The translations under genes and the position numbers were made by a program. A stretch of DNA of 64,000 bases from Arthrobacter echini (GTDB lineage: Bacteria > Actinomycetota > Actinomycetes > Actinomycetales > Micrococcaceae): positions 62,001 through 126,000 of the forward strand of contig NZ_SSWH01000008.1 in assembly GCF_004803505.1 (NCBI RefSeq), in the 5' to 3' direction. Below are positions 63,050-64,000 of the stretch, one piece after another (position 1 is the stretch's first letter; the number at the start of each line of letters is the position of its first letter). The notes under the pieces were generated by a model. It was given only the letters and a program-made list of their open reading frames with translations. It searched no databases and was not told the DNA's origin.

Positions 63050-63898
63050 ATGCGTAAGACCCGATACACAGCAGCAGCAATTGCCGCCGTGACCGCACTG
63101 ACCCTGTCCGCCTGCGGCGGAGGCGACGACGACGCCGCCGGTTCCTCGGGAGCGAGCGGCGAGGCCGGTGGCGAGAGCGTGCGCATCGGCATCAAGTTCG
63201 ACCAGCCGGGCCTGGGCTTCGACGAGGGCGGCTCCTACTCGGGATTCGACGTCGACGTCGCCAGGTACGTCGCGAACGAGCTCGGCTACACCGACGAGCA
63301 GATCGACTTCGTGGAATCCCCGTCGGCCAACCGCGAGAACATGCTGGCGAACGACCAGGTGGACATGATCTTCGCGACCTACTCCATCACCGACACGCGC
63401 AAGGAGACCGTCGACTTCGCCGGACCGTACTTCATCGCCGGGCAGGATCTGCTCGTCCCCACGGACAGCGACATCACCGGGCCCGAGGATCTCGAGGGCC
63501 GGAATCTGTGCTCCGTCACAGGCTCCACCTCCGCGGAGCAGATCAAGGAGCAGTATCCCGGCGTGCAGCTCGTGGAGCAGCCCGGATATGCGGAGTGCGT
63601 CACGGCGATGGGCGGCGGGCAGATCGACGCCGTGACCACCGACGACATCATCCTCGCGGGCCTTGCCGCGCAGGACGCCAACGCCGGCCAGTACAGGGTG
63701 GTCGGGAACACCTTCTCCGAGGAGAGGTACGGCGTCGGCCTGCCCCCGGGCAGCGACCGGTGCGAGGACATCAACGCCGCCATCACCCAGATGATCGAGT
63801 CGGGTGCGTGGGAAGAGGCGCTCGCCGCGAACACCGAGGGCGCGGACTACAGCTACAACGAGGATCTGAACCCGCCGGAGCCCGAGCCCTGCGCCTAG
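63050..63898 (+). CDS. gluB: Glutamate-type substrate-binding lipoprotein
   Basis: 282 residues from the ATG at 63050, with AAGGAGATCC 4-10 bases upstream. A signal peptide ends in the lipobox LSAC near residue 21, so the mature protein is lipid-anchored outside the membrane. The periplasmic-binding fold (SBP_bac_3) has IDFVESPSANRENML and the FAGPYFIAGQDLL block. It binds glutamate or a related amino acid and passes it to the transporter. It is followed by a long hairpin and probably gluC. Confidence 0.93.
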   Translation: MRKTRYTAAAIAAVTALTLSACGGGDDDAAGSSGASGEAGGESVRIGIKFDQPGLGFDEGGSYSGFDVDVARYVANELGYTDEQIDFVESPSANRENMLANDQVDMIFATYSITDTRKETVDFAGPYFIAGQDLLVPTDSDITGPEDLEGRNLCSVTGSTSAEQIKEQYPGVQLVEQPGYAECVTAMGGGQIDAVTTDDIILAGLAAQDANAGQYRVVGNTFSEERYGVGLPPGSDRCEDINAAITQMIESGAWEEALAANTEGADYSYNEDLNPPEPEPCA

Positions 63899-63907
63899 TC
63901 GACCGTC

Positions 63908-63945
63908 CGTTGGTGGGGTCCCCCGGTCAGGGGGCCCCACCAACG
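63908..63945 (+). terminator. Hairpin between gluB and gluC
   Basis: An 11-bp outer stem (63908-63918 with 63935-63945), a bulged T, and a 5-bp inner CCCCC/GGGGG stem with a 5-nt loop. It lies inside the operon, after gluB and before the likely gluC start, so it would act as a partial terminator or mRNA stabiliser. Confidence 0.7.
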
Positions 63946-63992
63946 CCATGCTCTTCACACTGCCGACATCACACTGCCGAAAGGGGTGACCC

Positions 63993-64000
63993 GTGGAGAA
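63993..64000 (+). CDS. First codons of a probable permease gene (gluC), cut by window end
   Basis: GTG GAG at 63993, preceded by AAGGGG (63981-63986) at a normal distance of 6 nt. In the gluABC/gluABCD order the next gene is the permease gluC. Only the start codon and two following codons are present, so the identification is from context alone. Confidence 0.4.

Overview
The window is high-GC DNA from an actinobacterium, most likely a Micrococcales member close to Arthrobacter (Micrococcaceae). The evidence is the gene set: UPF0182, YlbL-type protease, F420-associated (DUF2342) metalloprotease, AdnAB, UvrD2, a coproporphyrin-type heme operon with HemQ, DUF3107, DUF3117, a SigE/anti-sigma/TatB/Mrp block and a GluABC-type transporter. 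There are no rRNA genes, insertion sequences, prophage genes or CRISPR arrays. Genes are dense and on both strands, with many 4-bp ATGA/GTGA overlaps.

Layout. 0-9 kb: electron transfer flavoprotein etfB-etfA with a PIG-L deacetylase, a membrane HtrA protease, a TPM-domain/PspA envelope pair, a DNA photolyase and an initiator tRNA (CAT). 9-28 kb: UPF0182 membrane protein, PDZ/Lon protease, DUF2342 metalloprotease, nudC-uvrD2-ygjP, a kinase-like phosphotransferase, the helicase-nuclease pair adnA-adnB with an upstream alkyltransferase-like (ATL) gene, and a DEDDh exonuclease. From memory of the M. tuberculosis gene order this resembles Rv3193c-Rv3204, so it is an old actinobacterial core block rich in DNA repair. 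29-33 kb is the most accessory-looking part: zinc alcohol dehydrogenase, DUF1697 protein, lactate 2-monooxygenase and a FitAB/VapBC toxin-antitoxin pair with a clear palindromic operator. 33-43.5 kb: an eight-gene heme operon (hemE-cgoX-chdC-cpfC-hemC-hemD-hemB-hemL) facing away from hemA. Together they make heme from glutamyl-tRNA by the coproporphyrin-dependent route. 43.6-49.9 kb: moeZ, a TetR regulator, DUF3107, a ferritin-like/MiaE-type protein, a DEAD-box RNA helicase and an orphan DNA methyltransferase. 50-62 kb: PHP phosphoesterase, aminopeptidase P, general stress protein, a membrane-less MgtE-like protein with DUF1003 and Mrp, then tatB, anti-sigma factor, sigE and a divergent O-methyltransferase, DUF3117, 3-methyladenine glycosylase, a DivIVA-domain protein and a LOG-family hydrolase. 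62.2-64 kb: gluA, gluB and the first codons of a probable gluC.

The most striking signal that is not a gene is a recurring promoter geometry. At a dozen or more genes a TANNNT hexamer sits 5-9 nt (most often 6) before the start codon, with no Shine-Dalgarno sequence. This predicts leaderless mRNAs and was used to choose several starts (photolyase, phosphotransferase, NudC and others). Other unexplained structure: a perfect 20-bp inverted repeat between two divergent genes at 46.8 kb, 12-bp tandem repeats upstream of sigE, an in-frame 12-bp minisatellite in hemD, and a hexamer repeat in moeZ. I found no clearly new defence or mobile system. The best candidates for new biology are the membrane-less MgtE/DUF1003/Mrp operon and the 46.8-47.2 kb intergenic region.
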